Notes under the pieces: generated by a model
The model's input: only the letters and a program-made list of their open reading frames with translations
Database searches by the model: none
Told to the model about the DNA's origin: nothing
In this document: positions 34,673-46,719 of the stretch, one piece after another
Position numbering within the stretch: position 1 is the first letter of the stretch
Layout of the letters: every line of letters begins with the position of its first letter
Position numbers and translations under genes: made by a program
From: Malania oleifera
Taxonomy: Eukaryota; Streptophyta; Magnoliopsida; Santalales; Ximeniaceae
Reading direction: 5' to 3'
Length of the DNA stretch: 64,000 bases
Assembly: GCF_029873635.1 (NCBI RefSeq)
Contig: NC_080420.1
Coordinates: forward strand, 54,707,457 to 54,771,456

Positions 34673-35348
34673 ACTTGAGAGTGAGGCCACCTCTTGTATG
34701 TTTGTGTATGGTTTTTATATATATGTGATTACATGTGTTTGTTATTTATTATTCCATGTTATGTGTACTCCATATATGTGTTATATTGTTATGTTATGTT
34801 AGGATGTATTATGTCTTTACCGTGTCCATGAATTTGCATTCATGTGTTCTCTATTCAAACACTTCACTACAGTGCACAAGTTCTACACTCTTATTCCTTA
34901 CCTTATAGGAATTAGGAGAAGGAAGAAGTAGCAAGGACCTTCATGGGACTAGTCTCTCATATGTGCCTTATGAAAATTCCTTCATTCAGTTTGTTCTCTT
35001 TGAAGACAATTTGGGAGCCTTTACAATTATGATGTACAGAGTTTTACCATGCACTAGATTACTTTTATCCTATGCCATAGGATAAAGACTTTTACCCGAT
35101 GTTTGGTGTTAAACAAGAATTATAGGACACATAAAGCCATAGACATTATTCCTAAAGGCATATCAGTCATTGTATGTTTTGTCTTCATCTCATTGTATTT
35201 GGTTATATAAAGGGTATAACATACCAATTAGATGATTAAAGAGATTCTTGAGCCAAACTTATATCAAGGTCATTTGATATGTTGCACTAGTTATGCTATT
35301 GAATTATATTATCTCTTTGTTACTCATATGTTTCCTAGTGGAATGTTT
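34673..35348 (+). other. G1 untranslated leader
   Basis: Non-coding sequence between the primer site and the point where E5 is inserted. No motif recognised. Confidence 0.5.
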
Positions 35349-37216
35349 TGTTGGCCTAACAAGGCTTGATCTCGTTTTGATAATAACAAACTAAGGCATC
35401 TAATTATGCTATCAAGCATAATTTACAAGTATTATAGATTAAAAGCAAAATGAAAGATGACCCATGAAAAGCCATGAAGAACAAAAGTAAATGAAGAATG
35501 ACTATTAAAGAAAAGCTTGGATGAAGATTAAGCTTAAAGACATGAAGACCTAGATAGCGTTCCATGTGTATTGTAAAATAGGTCTCATGTAAGTACTTCT
35601 CACATTAGTGTTTTTTATGAATCTCTTAGGTTAATCAATTGGAATTAGATACCTTTTCAAAGACTTAAAAATATTTTTACAAAGTCCAAATATCATTTCA
35701 AAAGGACAAAAATCAGTTTTGGAATAAAAAATATAAAGAACATTGAATTTCAGGGTGTTCGAGCGCCTGAGGCCTATGCTTAGTCGACCGAATGCAGGAG
35801 TCTGAACAAACTGGTCTCGCATCAGAGAGTTCGGGCAACCGAACCAATGGTTCAGTCGACCGAGTGGCTACTGCCATTGTTAAAGTTTTAGATAGTGTTG
35901 GTTCGGGTGATCGAACGTCGGGTTCAATTATCTGAACATGTTCGGGGGACCGAACTCATGGTTTAGTCGACCGAAAGGCTATTGCCAGTTTGAAATTCAT
36001 AATTTAAATTGGTTCGGGCAATTGAACTCCTAGTTCAACTGACCAAAGCACACGAAAAGTTTGGTGAATGGCCAAAAATCTTTCGGGTTTTCAACGATAA
36101 TGTTACCAAAACTTGCACAAATGGTCATAATTCAAACTCAGCTATTTATAGCTAACCTTAATCGTGTTAGGGCAAGAAAACACATTGATTTTACATTGAA
36201 AATTTTGTTTTGTGTCTTTCCTTTGCTGAAACTAATTTTCTGGTTTATACTTTCAAGTTCTAAGCTTTCAAACCTAGAAAATTGAGCCAAACTCCTTGAG
36301 CTTCTTAGAAAATTTTTTTTGAGAGTATTATAGTGTGTTATTGGGTACGAATCCGCTTTGGTTAGAGAGCTCTTCTTTGTACGACTCATCTGTTACAATT
36401 TCGTTGTAAACTGAGGGTTCCGGTTGCGAATCATTGAACAAGCGAAATGATTTGTTTTCACTTGAGAGGTAACTCCACCTAAGGAAAGGAGAGAGGTGAC
36501 TTTACCTAGTGAAGGTGTGGGGTGCTTCGCCCAAGCAAATGAGAGAGTTAACTCCACTTACATAAAGGAGAGAGGTGACTCCACCTATTGAAGGAGAGTT
36601 TGTAAAAGGCATCTCCGCCTATTAAAAAGAGAGGCTTCTTCGCCTAAAAGGAGGGATAGTAAATCCTCATAGCGGTTTACTAGAGGCAAGGACATAGGCA
36701 TAGTTACCAACCTTGTAAAAAATACCGGTGTCACTCTTTCCCTTATCTCCTTTATTTTCCAAGCATATTGATCTTGAAATATATCTGTTGTGTATGCTAT
36801 GAATGTGTTGCTTTGATTTGTGAATGCTATGAATGATTTGAATACCCATATTGATCAAACTTTGCTGCAGTTTCGAATTTAAGTTATGGTTAAATCGGCT
36901 GGTATCTTATTGTATTGGTTCATTACTCATTCAAGGTCCAACATAAACTCTTGTGTGGGTGAGTATATTTTTATCAATATTAATCTTTTGTAAGTATTGC
37001 TAATAGTGTTTAATTAATTACATATTGAAATCTGAGTTTAGGTTTTCTCATATTTAGGAAAATTGCTATTGATATAATTGTTTGCTGAAAATACTCTGTG
37101 GTCATTAAAGTATTTAGAGCACATGTAAAATAAGTTTTAAAATTGATTAAACTTTCACACAAAAAATTTTAAAATACCCAATTCACCCACCTATTGGGTT
37201 TACACCTTAACTTTCA
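35349..37216 (+). repeat. E5 5' LTR
   Basis: Starts TGTTGGCCTAACAAGG and ends ACCTTAACTTTCA. U3 has GGTTCGGGCGATCGAAC- and GGTTCAGTCGACCGA-type motifs at about 35755-36050, with CTATTTATAG at 36142-36151 as the likely TATA box. U5 has a hairpin array (36467-36645). Confidence 0.92.
36467..36645 (+). repeat. Array of small hairpins in E5 U5
   Basis: Seven units of about 14 bases each form short inverted repeats: AGGTAACTCCACCT (36467), AGGTGACTTTACCT (36494), GGGTGCTTCGCCC (about 36520), a weak unit near 36547, AGGTGACTCCACCT (36573), AGGCATCTCCGCCT (36607) and AGGCTTCTTCGCCT (36632). Where the left arm changes from AGGT to AGGC, the right arm changes from ACCT to GCCT. The 3' LTR has the same array at about 51227-51405. 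E1, E2 and E4 have one related block, GGTGCCGCTYCACC. Confidence 0.65.
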
Positions 37217-37217
37217 A

Positions 37218-37230
37218 TTGGTATCAGAGC
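37218..37230 (+). other. E5 primer-binding site (initiator tRNA-Met)
   Basis: TTGGTATCAGAGC, the canonical copia primer site, one base after the 5' LTR. Confidence 0.92.
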
Positions 37231-37274
37231 ACAAGTTGCAATAAACCCTAATAGGTAGTTTCACAAAGATCTAA

Positions 37275-39088
37275 ATGGCAAACCTAGGTGTGTCCCCATT
37301 TAGTAAAGGTCAATCCTCCACAAGGCCTTCAATATTTTGCGGTGTTAACTACACCTTTTGGAAATAAAGGATGAGAATTTTTCTACAAACCATGGATTTA
37401 AGGGCTTGGAGAGTTGTCCAAGGAAATTACGTTCCTACAAAATTCACTGAAATAAAGATATTCCTTAGGATGAAAGTGAAATAAATGACACAGACATGAA
37501 ACTAATGCAAATCAACTCTAATGCAATGAATGTCCTATATTGTGCATTAGATGCAAATGAATTTAATAGGATAATGGGTTGTAAGAGTGCCAAAAAAATT
37601 TTGAAGAAGTTAGAAATAACTTATGAAGGAACTGTAGACATTAGACATAGTAGAATAGACATGCTCACTAGTGAGTATGAAGCTTTTAGAATGAACCCAT
37701 ACGAATCCCTATCTAATATGTATACTAGGTTCACTCATATTATAAATTCCTTGAATGCCCTAGGAAAGAATTACCCTACCTATGAAATGATAAGGAAAAT
37801 TCTAAGAGGACTCCCATCTATTTGGGAATATAAGGTTACAACCATAGCTGAAGGTAGAAATTTGAAGGCAATGGCCCTAGACGAGCTTATAGGGTCACTT
37901 CTCATGTATGAGATGGCTATTAATGAAAGAACTAGTGAAAACCCTAAAGCCAAGAAATCCATTGCCCTTAAAGTTTATAAGGAAAGCTCTAGTGATGAAG
38001 ATAAAGAGGAGATGGATGTAAATGACATAGTCTTTATAACCAAGAGACTTGGAAAATTTCTTAAAAAGAATACGAAATTTACAAGAAAATTCTAGGACTC
38101 CAAGATGTATAAAGGAGAGTCAAGAAGAAGATAATCTAAAGTAGAGCCACCTACTTGCTACAACTGCAAGGAGATTGGACATTATAAACCAGAGTGTTCA
38201 TTACTCAAAAGGGATTCTAAGAAGAAGAAGAAAAAGGCAATGAAGGCCACTATCTGGGACGATTCAAATTCTAGTAGTTCAAGAAGTGAATCAAGTGACC
38301 CAAAGGTTGCTAGCTTTTGTCTTACGGAATGGAATGACGATGAAGAGCAAAGTTCTTCCTTAAACTCATTTAATGATTCATGTAAAGAATCCTATGATGA
38401 ATGATATGATAAATCCAATGATGAAAGTATGTCATCTTATGAAGAACCACAAATAGAATTATTTAAGGTTCATGAGATTCTAGTCAAGATGACCAAACGA
38501 TACACTTGGTTGAACAATGAGAATGAAGCCCTAGTGAAAAATTTAGAATCTCAATTTTTTTTTTTTTTTTTGAAAAGGAAAAAGACTTAAAAATTAAGAG
38601 GTTAGAGAATAAGACTAAAAAAGTGACGAAAGATCTAGAAGACTTGAGATCCCAAACTATTATTGAAAATGAGAAGGATATGAGAATAACAAGCTTAGAA
38701 AGCAAGATTGATGACTATGCTAAGATCATATATAAATTTACAAGTGGTAAAGATAACTTTGATAAGCTAGTAGGTTCACAAAAGATTATCTTAGACAAAG
38801 AAGGCATCGGATTCAATGACAACAAGAATAAGAAGAAGAAAAATCTCTATATGGGACACTTCGTAAAAGAGTCAAAGTTCTATGCTAGTACTTCATTAAA
38901 TAATGTTTACACTCACTACTACTTCTTATACAAAAAAAGGGGGTCACATTAAATTTGATTGCCCATTCAAAAGGAAAAGTGTGAAAACCAAAAAGGATTG
39001 GAGAATCAAGGAAACATCAAATACTAAACCCTTGAAACCCAAGGAAGAAGGATTAGTCATCCCTTTAGGATCAAGAAGATTCAGTTAG
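37275..39088 (+). pseudogene. gag: E5 gag, broken
   Basis: The ATG at 37275 opens a frame that stops at TAA 37365-37367 after YTFWK, exactly as in E2. The copia gag domain follows at 37496-38095. A zinc knuckle CYNCKEIGHYKPEC lies at about 38158-38200, then an acidic Ser/Glu-rich part and a lysine-rich coiled-coil-like spacer (38623-38880, after an expanded T run at 38556-38571). A second, damaged knuckle ends near 38970. After 39088 no protease follows. Confidence 0.85.
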
Positions 39089-40010
39089 ACCTAAATGAAA
39101 AGGGTTAGTGAGCCTTAATAGTGTATAGAGTTTGAGTTGTTCAATTCTAATATATGAAGAAATTTAGTAATGACTATAATGATGCTCGAATAATGGATTA
39201 TGCTTAAAATGTCAAATCCTAGTAGATGTGTCTACTATACCACAGACATTAAAGAGTTAAGCCAATATAAGAAATTAAAATAAGAAATCCAATACATCCT
39301 TTTAACTTTGTTGATTGGTTAATGCATGAAAGTATTGGCTATAGCTCAAAGGATAAGAGAGCATGCCAGCTTAAGACTGAAAAGAAATTTGTCTTCACAT
39401 AAATCCAAAAGACATCATCACTCCTAAATACTCATTGCCTAAATGATTAGAACTTGCTTATCATGCTTAATCCACAAGCATGAAAATATCAGGCTAGTCT
39501 TTAATAAAAGTCCATACTCCCTATTCAGCTCCTAATCATTTTAAACACTTAGTGAATCACTACATAGGACAACTACTGGCTCTTCACGTCAAATCATAAA
39601 TAATTATTCTGCACCTTGGAACCTAGAACATGTTTTGTACAAATCAAAAATGAAATGAGTTGATATAATTGGAAGTAAGTTCCTAAACCTATTGATCATA
39701 TAATTATTAGAACTAAGTGATTATGAAAATGGGATTGTTGGCCTCAACAAATCTACAATGGTTGCACAAAGATTCAATTAAGCTAAATTGTAAAACCTTT
39801 CAGACCTTAGCTAATCATAATATTATTCTTGTTTGGTAAAATGGAGATCTTTTATGGAATTTCGCAAAATGAATGATCTTAGATCGAAAAGGAGAAAATT
39901 TGAAGCAATTCAAGTTTATTATATGTTAGGAAAGGTGTTTGGAGAGATCTAGATCATTACTCTAATTATTCCAAGCTAAAACCAAGAAATTAGAAAATCT
40001 CAAGACATCT
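39089..40010 (+). other. E5 internal non-coding stretch where pol should be
   Basis: No domain is recognisable in any frame. Pol (about 3 kb in E2) is absent between the second gag knuckle and the post-pol ORF. The remaining sequence may be the normal spacer after RNase H. Confidence 0.6.
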
Positions 40011-40019
40011 GAAGGGTGA

Positions 40020-40211
40020 AGGTCAGTCAACTGAACCTGTAATAAGCTGGTCACCGAGAGGTTCTAGTTCTTTAGGCGACTTAAAGAACAAAAAGTCAAC
40101 TGAATGCCTCGAGCAACTAAATCCCCTATCCAGTCGACTGAGCGTCTACTGTGTTAGATGTTTTAAAAATCCAGGATGTTCAAGCGACCAAACCACGAGG
40201 ATTTAAAATCC
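40020..40211 (+). promoter_or_regulatory. E5 internal promoter candidate before the post-pol ORF
   Basis: Motifs near GGTCAGTCAACTGAACC (40021), AAGTCAACTGAATG (40091), CAGTCGACTGAGCG (40131) and CAAGCGACCAAACC (40180) are followed within about 10 bases by GATTTAAAATCC at 40200-40211 and an AAAACCCTAAATTTC stretch. The E6 copy has the same order with GATTTAAATACC. Promoter role is inferred. Confidence 0.5.
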
Positions 40212-40359
40212 TAAACTTGCGAAAAACCCTAAATTTCTGCCTCTCCAGTTTCCTCGTCCACACTCCTCTCTCATCCGAAGGTGTGAAACTCTCTTCAACC
40301 TCTCCAAGTTCAGATCTTCCATCTAGATCACTCCTTTAGTCTATAAATCTTGATCGTCA

Positions 40360-40774
40360 TAACTAGGATCAAAAGCATTGGAAGAAAATCCACGAGTACA
40401 AATGATATTCAAGGTATTAACCGCTGGTTGGTTACTCCTCGTGCCAAGAAACTCTATAACAAATATCTTCAGAATTAAGAACCAATCATTCATAAGATTA
40501 TTGAGTTATTGTTCATTGAACAATACTTTCCAAATATCTGTCGTCTCTTCACAAATATTGGTTGGGAAAATTTTCTGTTATACCAACCCAAGGACCTATT
40601 TCCAAACCTTGCATGTCTTTTCTATGCCAATTTTGTTCAAGATAGACACCTTTACTCTACTCATATTCTTGCAAAAACCTTCCACTTTACGGATCAAATA
40701 TTAGCCAAAATTTTTTAAATAGAGCATGGAGAGTTTGAATGTGCTAAGGTAGGAACCTCATGGATAATGGAGCA
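40360..40774 (+). pseudogene. E5 post-pol ORF, 5' part
   Basis: Homologous to the E4 and E6 ORFs: an APRAKKLYNKYL-like N-terminal part followed by the core FIEQYFPNICRLFTNIGWENF and LACLFYANF (frame 40509-40718). A frame change separates the two. E6 cuts the gene at 40774, and it resumes at 48748 in the same order as the homologues. Confidence 0.75.
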
Positions 40775-42724
40775 TGAGAAGTAAGGTATAATCCCAAGAG
40801 GATGGGTGAATTGGGTTTATTAAAATTTCTTTAAAACTTTTGTTCTACAAATTCCTTGATTTAATAATTAACCCAGCGAATTAATATTCAGCAATCACAC
40901 AATCACAATGATAATGATTTGCAATCCTACAAGCACAACCAACAATCCTTTTAAGCTATGTTAGCAAAGATCAATTTGAATAAAATCTTAGAATATTCAA
41001 AATCTAAATTCTCTTTTAATCAATAACCAGTTAGAATAAATAATTTCAGATATTTGATTTTACAAGACCTCAAGCTTTCCTTTATTTGATAGAGCAAGAT
41101 TAAATTTCAGTAGTGTAGTAAAATCAATATTCAAGATTACTTTTGAATTTGTCAAACCACTTAACAACCAAATAATGATAACCAATATGTTAGTTGGTTT
41201 TAAATATGAAACAAATTATGTAATTCAATGAACTTCAAAATTTGATAATCAGATTTTTTAATTAATCAATCAATATAGTATGCCAATTTCAAATATGGAT
41301 TGAAGTAAGAAACTTCAGCAACTCTCAATATTTAGCAAGTGTTAGATAATCATACATGCAGGTTATATGTTTGCATAAAATTAAAGAGAGTAGGGAGAAG
41401 AGCTGAAATCTGTATTTTTACAAGGTTTGGCTAGCGGCCTACGTCCATGTCCCAAGCAACCACTGTGAGAATTTTCCTTTCCAACTTCTTTATAGGCCAA
41501 GTTACAACCACTCCGTATCAGGTGGAAACTCCTCTCTAACAAGAATACCCCTTCTTGTTAGCCAACGAATCAACAACCTTGAATTGTCAAAAAATAACAA
41601 GAGAAACAATAACAACTTGTGTACAAAAAGAACTCTCAACAAGAGTATACTAGTATAGTTGAATACCAATATACTTCAATCAATAATCAATATAAAAAGA
41701 TGAAGCTCGAGTAAATATCACCGGGGTTCTTTCTTAGATTGAAAATTTCGGTGAAAGATCAAAGAACTGTGAGCTTTTATCAGCAAGAACACAGCAGGTA
41801 CTTCAGCAAAATTATTAGTAAGATTGCTTTGAAGAGTAGAAAGAATTTAGATTGATTGCTGCTTGTAGGTCTATTTGATCTCTAAGTTTACCATGTATTT
41901 ATAGATAGAAAAAGTTAATTTTCATATTCCCCAAGTTTCTTAAAGTGTTTCTTAAGTTTTCACAAGGTTTGGGGACCAAGCAATCCAATTTGGAAACTTT
42001 CCCTTATTGTTTAAATTTGAAAATTACGAAGGTCAGTCAACCAAAACTATTGGGGTTAGTTGCATGATCTTTTATAGAACAACATATTTTGAAAGTCAAT
42101 GTAGTGTCGCCTGATCCTAAATGGTCAGTCGCCTAAGCTTTTATAGTTCAGTATATTTCAAAAGTCAATACAGAGTTAGTCGCCTGAGCCTAAGAGATCT
42201 GTCACTTGATTCTGTTCGTTTGCTCAAATTTTGCAGTATAAAAATGTCAGTCAACTGATGAAACACTATCACTTGCCTGATTATTACAACTTTCAGAAAT
42301 TTCCAAAAACTTTGATTGTAAATCTTTAATCTTGGAAAACTTAATTGAGTCTTTAAAACATTTTTTAAGGTTTTCAAAAATAGGTCTTTAAGTCCATAAT
42401 GATTCCTAAAAGCTTCAAACATTTATATTGAGATTTTTGAAGTACTTACATGAGACTTCTTAAGATTCTAACTTTCTAAAACACCAAGTCTTCATGCTTT
42501 TTGCTTCCATTCTTTGAGTCTATCTTGTCTTCATTCTTCAATAGACTTTAAGCTTCATTAGATCTTTGAGTTCAAGTTTTTAATGAACTTGATCAAGCAC
42601 TTGAGATCTTCAACCTTTTATTAAAACCACTTGAATCCTGAAACATCATCACTTAACAAAATACATTAAGTTCCCTTGATTTTTTATCATCAAAATAAGA
42701 TTCTTAAGCCTTATTAAGCCAACA
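40775..42724 (-). repeat. E6 3' LTR
   Basis: On the minus strand it starts at 42724 with TGTTGGCTTAATAAGGC and ends at 40775 with ACTTCTCA. U3 has GTCAGTCRCCTGA-type motifs (about 42029-42260) and the TATA box CTATAAATACATGG near 41889-41902. A purine tract (TCTCCTCC on the plus strand, 42726-42733) adjoins its start. Confidence 0.9.
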
Positions 42725-42991
42725 ATCTCCTCCTTTTTTATGATGACAAATAAGGAGCAAAAATAAGTAAGCCTTCAAAAAGGCTCCCCCTTACAACAAA
42801 CATACTCATAACAAAATTTGGAAAGTAAATCATTTATTTATATGATTGCATATCTGATTGCATCAAATTTAGTTTCAGTTCATCAAATTCAATTTAAGTT
42901 CATATTTCAAGATTATCAATGTTAAGTTCATATTTTTTAATTCATAATATCAACAGAGTGTATATCTTAATTCAATCTCAGATTCTATATT

Positions 42992-44218
42992 TCAGTTCAG
43001 TCCTACAGTTGTATCTTCATCTTCAGTTCCTTCTTCATCTTCTTCATCATATTCATCTCCTTCTTCATCTCCTTCTTCTTTAGTGCCTGCTTCACTTATC
43101 CCCATTGGATCTTTTCCTTGTGAAGAACCAGTTATATGTTGTTCAATACGACCAAACCGTTGATCGAGTGAAGAATAGTTAACTTGAAGAGCAACAAAGT
43201 TGTCCTGAAGAGTTCGAAGACCAACTCTCATTTCACCACTAAAATTAGTGAATTGCTTATGGTAAGCTAAAAACCAAGACAGTGCATCATCAGCTAGAGG
43301 AGCAAGGTGCTAAGCGAGTTACTAAATTGGTTGTTGTTGTTCTTGAGCCTATAGGCGTCTACGATTTTACTTAGGAAACCAACCTTGATCACGTTTCTTA
43401 TAACCCATTTGCTTAAGTGTAGTAGAGGTGAAGAGGTCATAATGGGTTCTCTTGATGAACAAGTTGGACGGAGAGGATACATTTAGATGGGCAAAGATGA
43501 GATTCATAATTCCTCCATAAGGAAGAATTACTATGCGGGCTTCTGTTCTAGTGATCATCCATTTGAGAATTAAACTTGGTAAATCAAGCTTCTTTCCTTT
43601 GAGTAAGCACCATATGACGAAACAATCTAGATATGAAATGTAGTCATGTGATCCTACCTAAGGCAAAATATTGTATGTAATGATCTTTTGGAGGATCTGT
43701 GCCTGAAGATTCAGTTGCTTGTACAGTGGGGGATGTCCAAAATAAACAGGTTCTTCAATCATGATCAGAGGTAAAAATTCCTCAGGAGTTAAACCTTGTT
43801 CCATAATCTAGGATTGCCCAAAAGATGGTCATTCAAACTCTCCTTGTTGGATATTGAAAATGGTGGCCAAGGTCTGAGGAGTCAGGGCAATTGATTTTTC
43901 CATGACTTCAGTAGTGGTTACTATCTCTCCTTTAACCATATTTGCATAGAAAATCTTAACAAAGTTTGGAAAAACACCCTTAGCTTGATAGGTGATGAAT
44001 TTCTTCCAACCTAATGCTCTAAACATAGGTAGAATATCAAGAAAGTTTTCGTCAAAGAAATTGATATCCAAAACTTTACTGAAAATGGGTTCCTTCAAAC
44101 GAAGATTCTCTCTGTATAGTCTCTTTGCGTGTGGAGCTACAAGTCATTGCTCAATAGATGAACTATCATCTTTCCCGGAGGACAATGCCTTATTTCCAAC
44201 TATTTTTGTACGTGGCAT
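42992..44218 (-). pseudogene. E6 post-pol ORF, broken
   Basis: The likely start is the ATG at 44216-44218 (MPRTKIVGNK). An early stop is followed by the conserved core (44098-43829) with FLDILPMFRALGWKKF and VKIFYANM. A second block (43558-43294) has the ARIVILPYGGIMNLIF-like region. A long acidic C-terminus (43231-42992, runs of Glu/Asp) follows. The domain order matches E4 and E5. Function is unknown. The acidic tail and the lack of clear membrane segments do not look like a fusion glycoprotein. Confidence 0.8.
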
Positions 44219-44413
44219 GATGATTTCAAAGAAAATAATCGGTAAAACCCTAGAAAACAGTAAAAGAGTGTTGTAGGAAGATGAGATTTAAGGTTGAAAA
44301 GAAGGATTTTAAGAGATGGAGGCACTTTGGATCAAAGGAGAATAGGTGGATGAGAGGAAAGAAATAGGGTCAGGTGCCTGGGAATTTGAAAAGTTAGGGT
44401 TTCGTGTACTTTA

Positions 44414-44560
44414 GGTATTTAAATCGTCGTCAATCAGTCGATTGACATCGAAGGTCAGTCACCTGACAATTTTAGTGCATTTTAATTTTACCTAAACAGT
44501 AGTGAGTCAGTCGACTAAGGCTCAGAGGATTAGTTGCCTAACTTTACTAATCTTGAAAAC
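44414..44560 (-). promoter_or_regulatory. E6 internal promoter candidate before the post-pol ORF
   Basis: On the plus strand, CAATCAGTCGATTGACATCG and GGTCAGTCACCTGAC (44430-44470) and GAGTCAGTCGACTAAGG (44505-44521) form a palindrome cluster with the same consensus as the E6 LTR (GTCAGTCGCCTGA). The minus strand then reads GATTTAAATACC at 44414-44425, about 200 bases before the ORF start. Confidence 0.5.
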
Positions 44561-44582
44561 TTCATAAAGTTAGAGAGAGCTT

Positions 44583-46155
44583 TCATCTTATAGAGATAAA
44601 CTTATCCTCTAAAAGAGGTTTTATAAATATATCAGCCCATTGATCACTTGTATTTACAAATTCAAGTAAGATGTTTTCTTTTTGCACATGATCTCTTAAG
44701 AAGTAATGTCTTGTGTCTATATGCTTGGTTCTTGAGTGTGATATAAGATTTTTGGAAATATTTTTGGCGCTAGTATTATCACACTTTATAGGTATAACTG
44801 AATATTCCAAATTGAAATTTTTAATTGCTGCTTCATGTAGAGAATTTGTGCACAACAGCTACCTACTACCACATACTCAGCTTCTGCAGTAGATAGGGCT
44901 ACGAAATTTTGTTTCTTGGAGAACCAAAACACAAGAGATCTTCCTAGAAAGTGGCAAGTACCACTTGTACTTTTTCTATCAATTTTGCATCCAACATAAT
45001 TAGCTTCCGAATAGCTAATCATTTTAAAGTCTGTGTCTTTAGGATACCATAGACCCAACTCAATAATACCTATTAAATATCTTAAGATTCTTTTTACGAC
45101 TATTTGGTGAGATTCCTTAGAGGCTGCCTGAAATTGAACATATATGCATACACTTAACATAATGTCTGGTCTACTGGCTATCAAATATAGCAAACTTCCT
45201 ATCATACCTCAGTAATATTTCATATCTATCGATTTTCCTTTTTCATCCTTATCAAAACTTATAGACGTACTCATTGGGGTTCCTATAGGTTTGCTACCTT
45301 ATATATCAAACTTCTTAAGCATATCTCTTATATATTTTGATTGATTTATGAAAGTTCCATTTTTAGCTTGCTTAATCTAAAGTCCTAGGAAGTAAGTCAA
45401 TTCTCTCATCATACTCATTTCAAATTCATCTTGCATACACTGTGCAAATTCTTTACATAGATCTTCGTTTGTAGCACCAAAAATGATATCATCCACATAA
45501 ATTTGAATAATAAGCATATCTTCATTTTTAGATTTAATAAACAATGTACTGTCCACTTTTCCTCTAGAAAAGTCATTATCCAATAGAAATCTACTCAACC
45601 GTTCATAGCAAGCTCTAGGGGCTTATTTTAGTTTGTATAGTGCTTTTGTTGATCTAAACACATGATCAGGGTTATGAGTGTCCTCAAAACCTGGAGGTTG
45701 TGCCACATTCACTTATAAATTCATTTAAGAATGCACTCTTCACATCCATTTGATAGAGTTTGTGAGATACATAGGCTAATAAAATTATTGTGACTTCCAT
45801 TCTAACTACGAAAACAAAGGTCTCATCATAAGTCTATTCCTTCTTCTTGACTATATCCTTGAGCAACAACTAACTTTATTACGTACTACTATACCGTTTT
45901 AATCCTTTTCATTCCTAAATACCCATTTGGTTCCTATTACTAAATGGTCATTGGGTTTAGGAATTATTTTTCATACTTTACTTCTTTCAAATTGATTTAA
46001 TTCTTCTTGCATAGCTATTGTCCAAGAATCATCACTTAAGACTTCTTCTATATTCTTGGGTTCTTCTTGAGATAGAAATGCATAATGATTACATATATTT
46101 TTCAATGAGGATCCAGTGGACACACCACGAGAAGGTTCATCAATGATTTGGTAGA
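44583..46155 (-). pseudogene. E6 RT-RNase H, broken
   Basis: Minus-strand pieces: the RT N-terminal region (46150 to about 45620, several stops and frame changes), the palm with intact YVDD (plus-strand 45488-45499), then RNase H (45205-44583) with STAEAEY and QWADIFIKPL. The RNase H catalytic stretch usually read as an Asp-Ala-Asp reads SEANYVG. The N-terminal side is fused directly to gag. Confidence 0.85.
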
Positions 46156-46659
46156 GTCATTTTTCCCTAATACATTAAGAGAGTTTATAATATTGGTAAA
46201 CCTAGTGTACATGCTAGTAATGGTTTCTTCAGGGTTCATTCTAAATGTTTCATACTCGCTAGTGAACATATCAATTTTACTATCCCTTATGTCAACCGTT
46301 TATTCATAAGTTACTTCAAGTTTATCCCAGATTTCTTTAGCTCATTTACATGTCATGACCCTATTGAATTCATTTACATCAAGGGCGCAATATAATGCAT
46401 TCATTGAACTAGAATTTATTTGCAACATCTTTAGGTCATTATCAATCATCTCTTTTTCTTCCTTAGGTATGTCTTTGTTGTCTACGGTTTTAGTAGGGAT
46501 GAGGTCACTATGTGTAACTACTTTCTAAACTTTCCAATTCATAGTTTGCAAGTACATTCTCATTCCCTGTTTCCAGAAGGTGTAATTAACACCGCAGAAG
46601 ATAGGTGGTCTGAAAAAGGATTGGCCTTCCACAAAAGGAGATATACCTAGGTGTGCCAT
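46156..46659 (-). pseudogene. E6 gag N-terminal fragment fused to RT
   Basis: Starts at the ATG at 46657-46659 on the minus strand and runs through NYTFWKQGM (no stop there, unlike E2 and E5) and the copia gag domain to about residue 165. At about 46156 it jumps into the region before RT. The gag C-terminus with knuckles, protease and integrase are missing, so an internal deletion of roughly 3 kb is inferred from the E2 layout. Confidence 0.8.
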
Positions 46660-46697
46660 AGGGATCTTTATGTAGCTTCTCAATTAAGACTTACTAC

Positions 46698-46719
46698 AAC
46701 ATAGGGCTTTGATACCAAT
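46698..46719 (-). other. E6 primer-binding site
   Basis: On the plus strand GCTTTGATACCAAT, that is ATTGGTATCAAAGC on the element strand, next to the 5' LTR end. One base differs from the initiator tRNA-Met site. Confidence 0.85.

Noticed and set aside
36467-36645. CRISPR array
   Set aside because: The tandem units are short hairpins in an LTR, with no conserved direct repeat and spacer structure, and the context is a plant genome.
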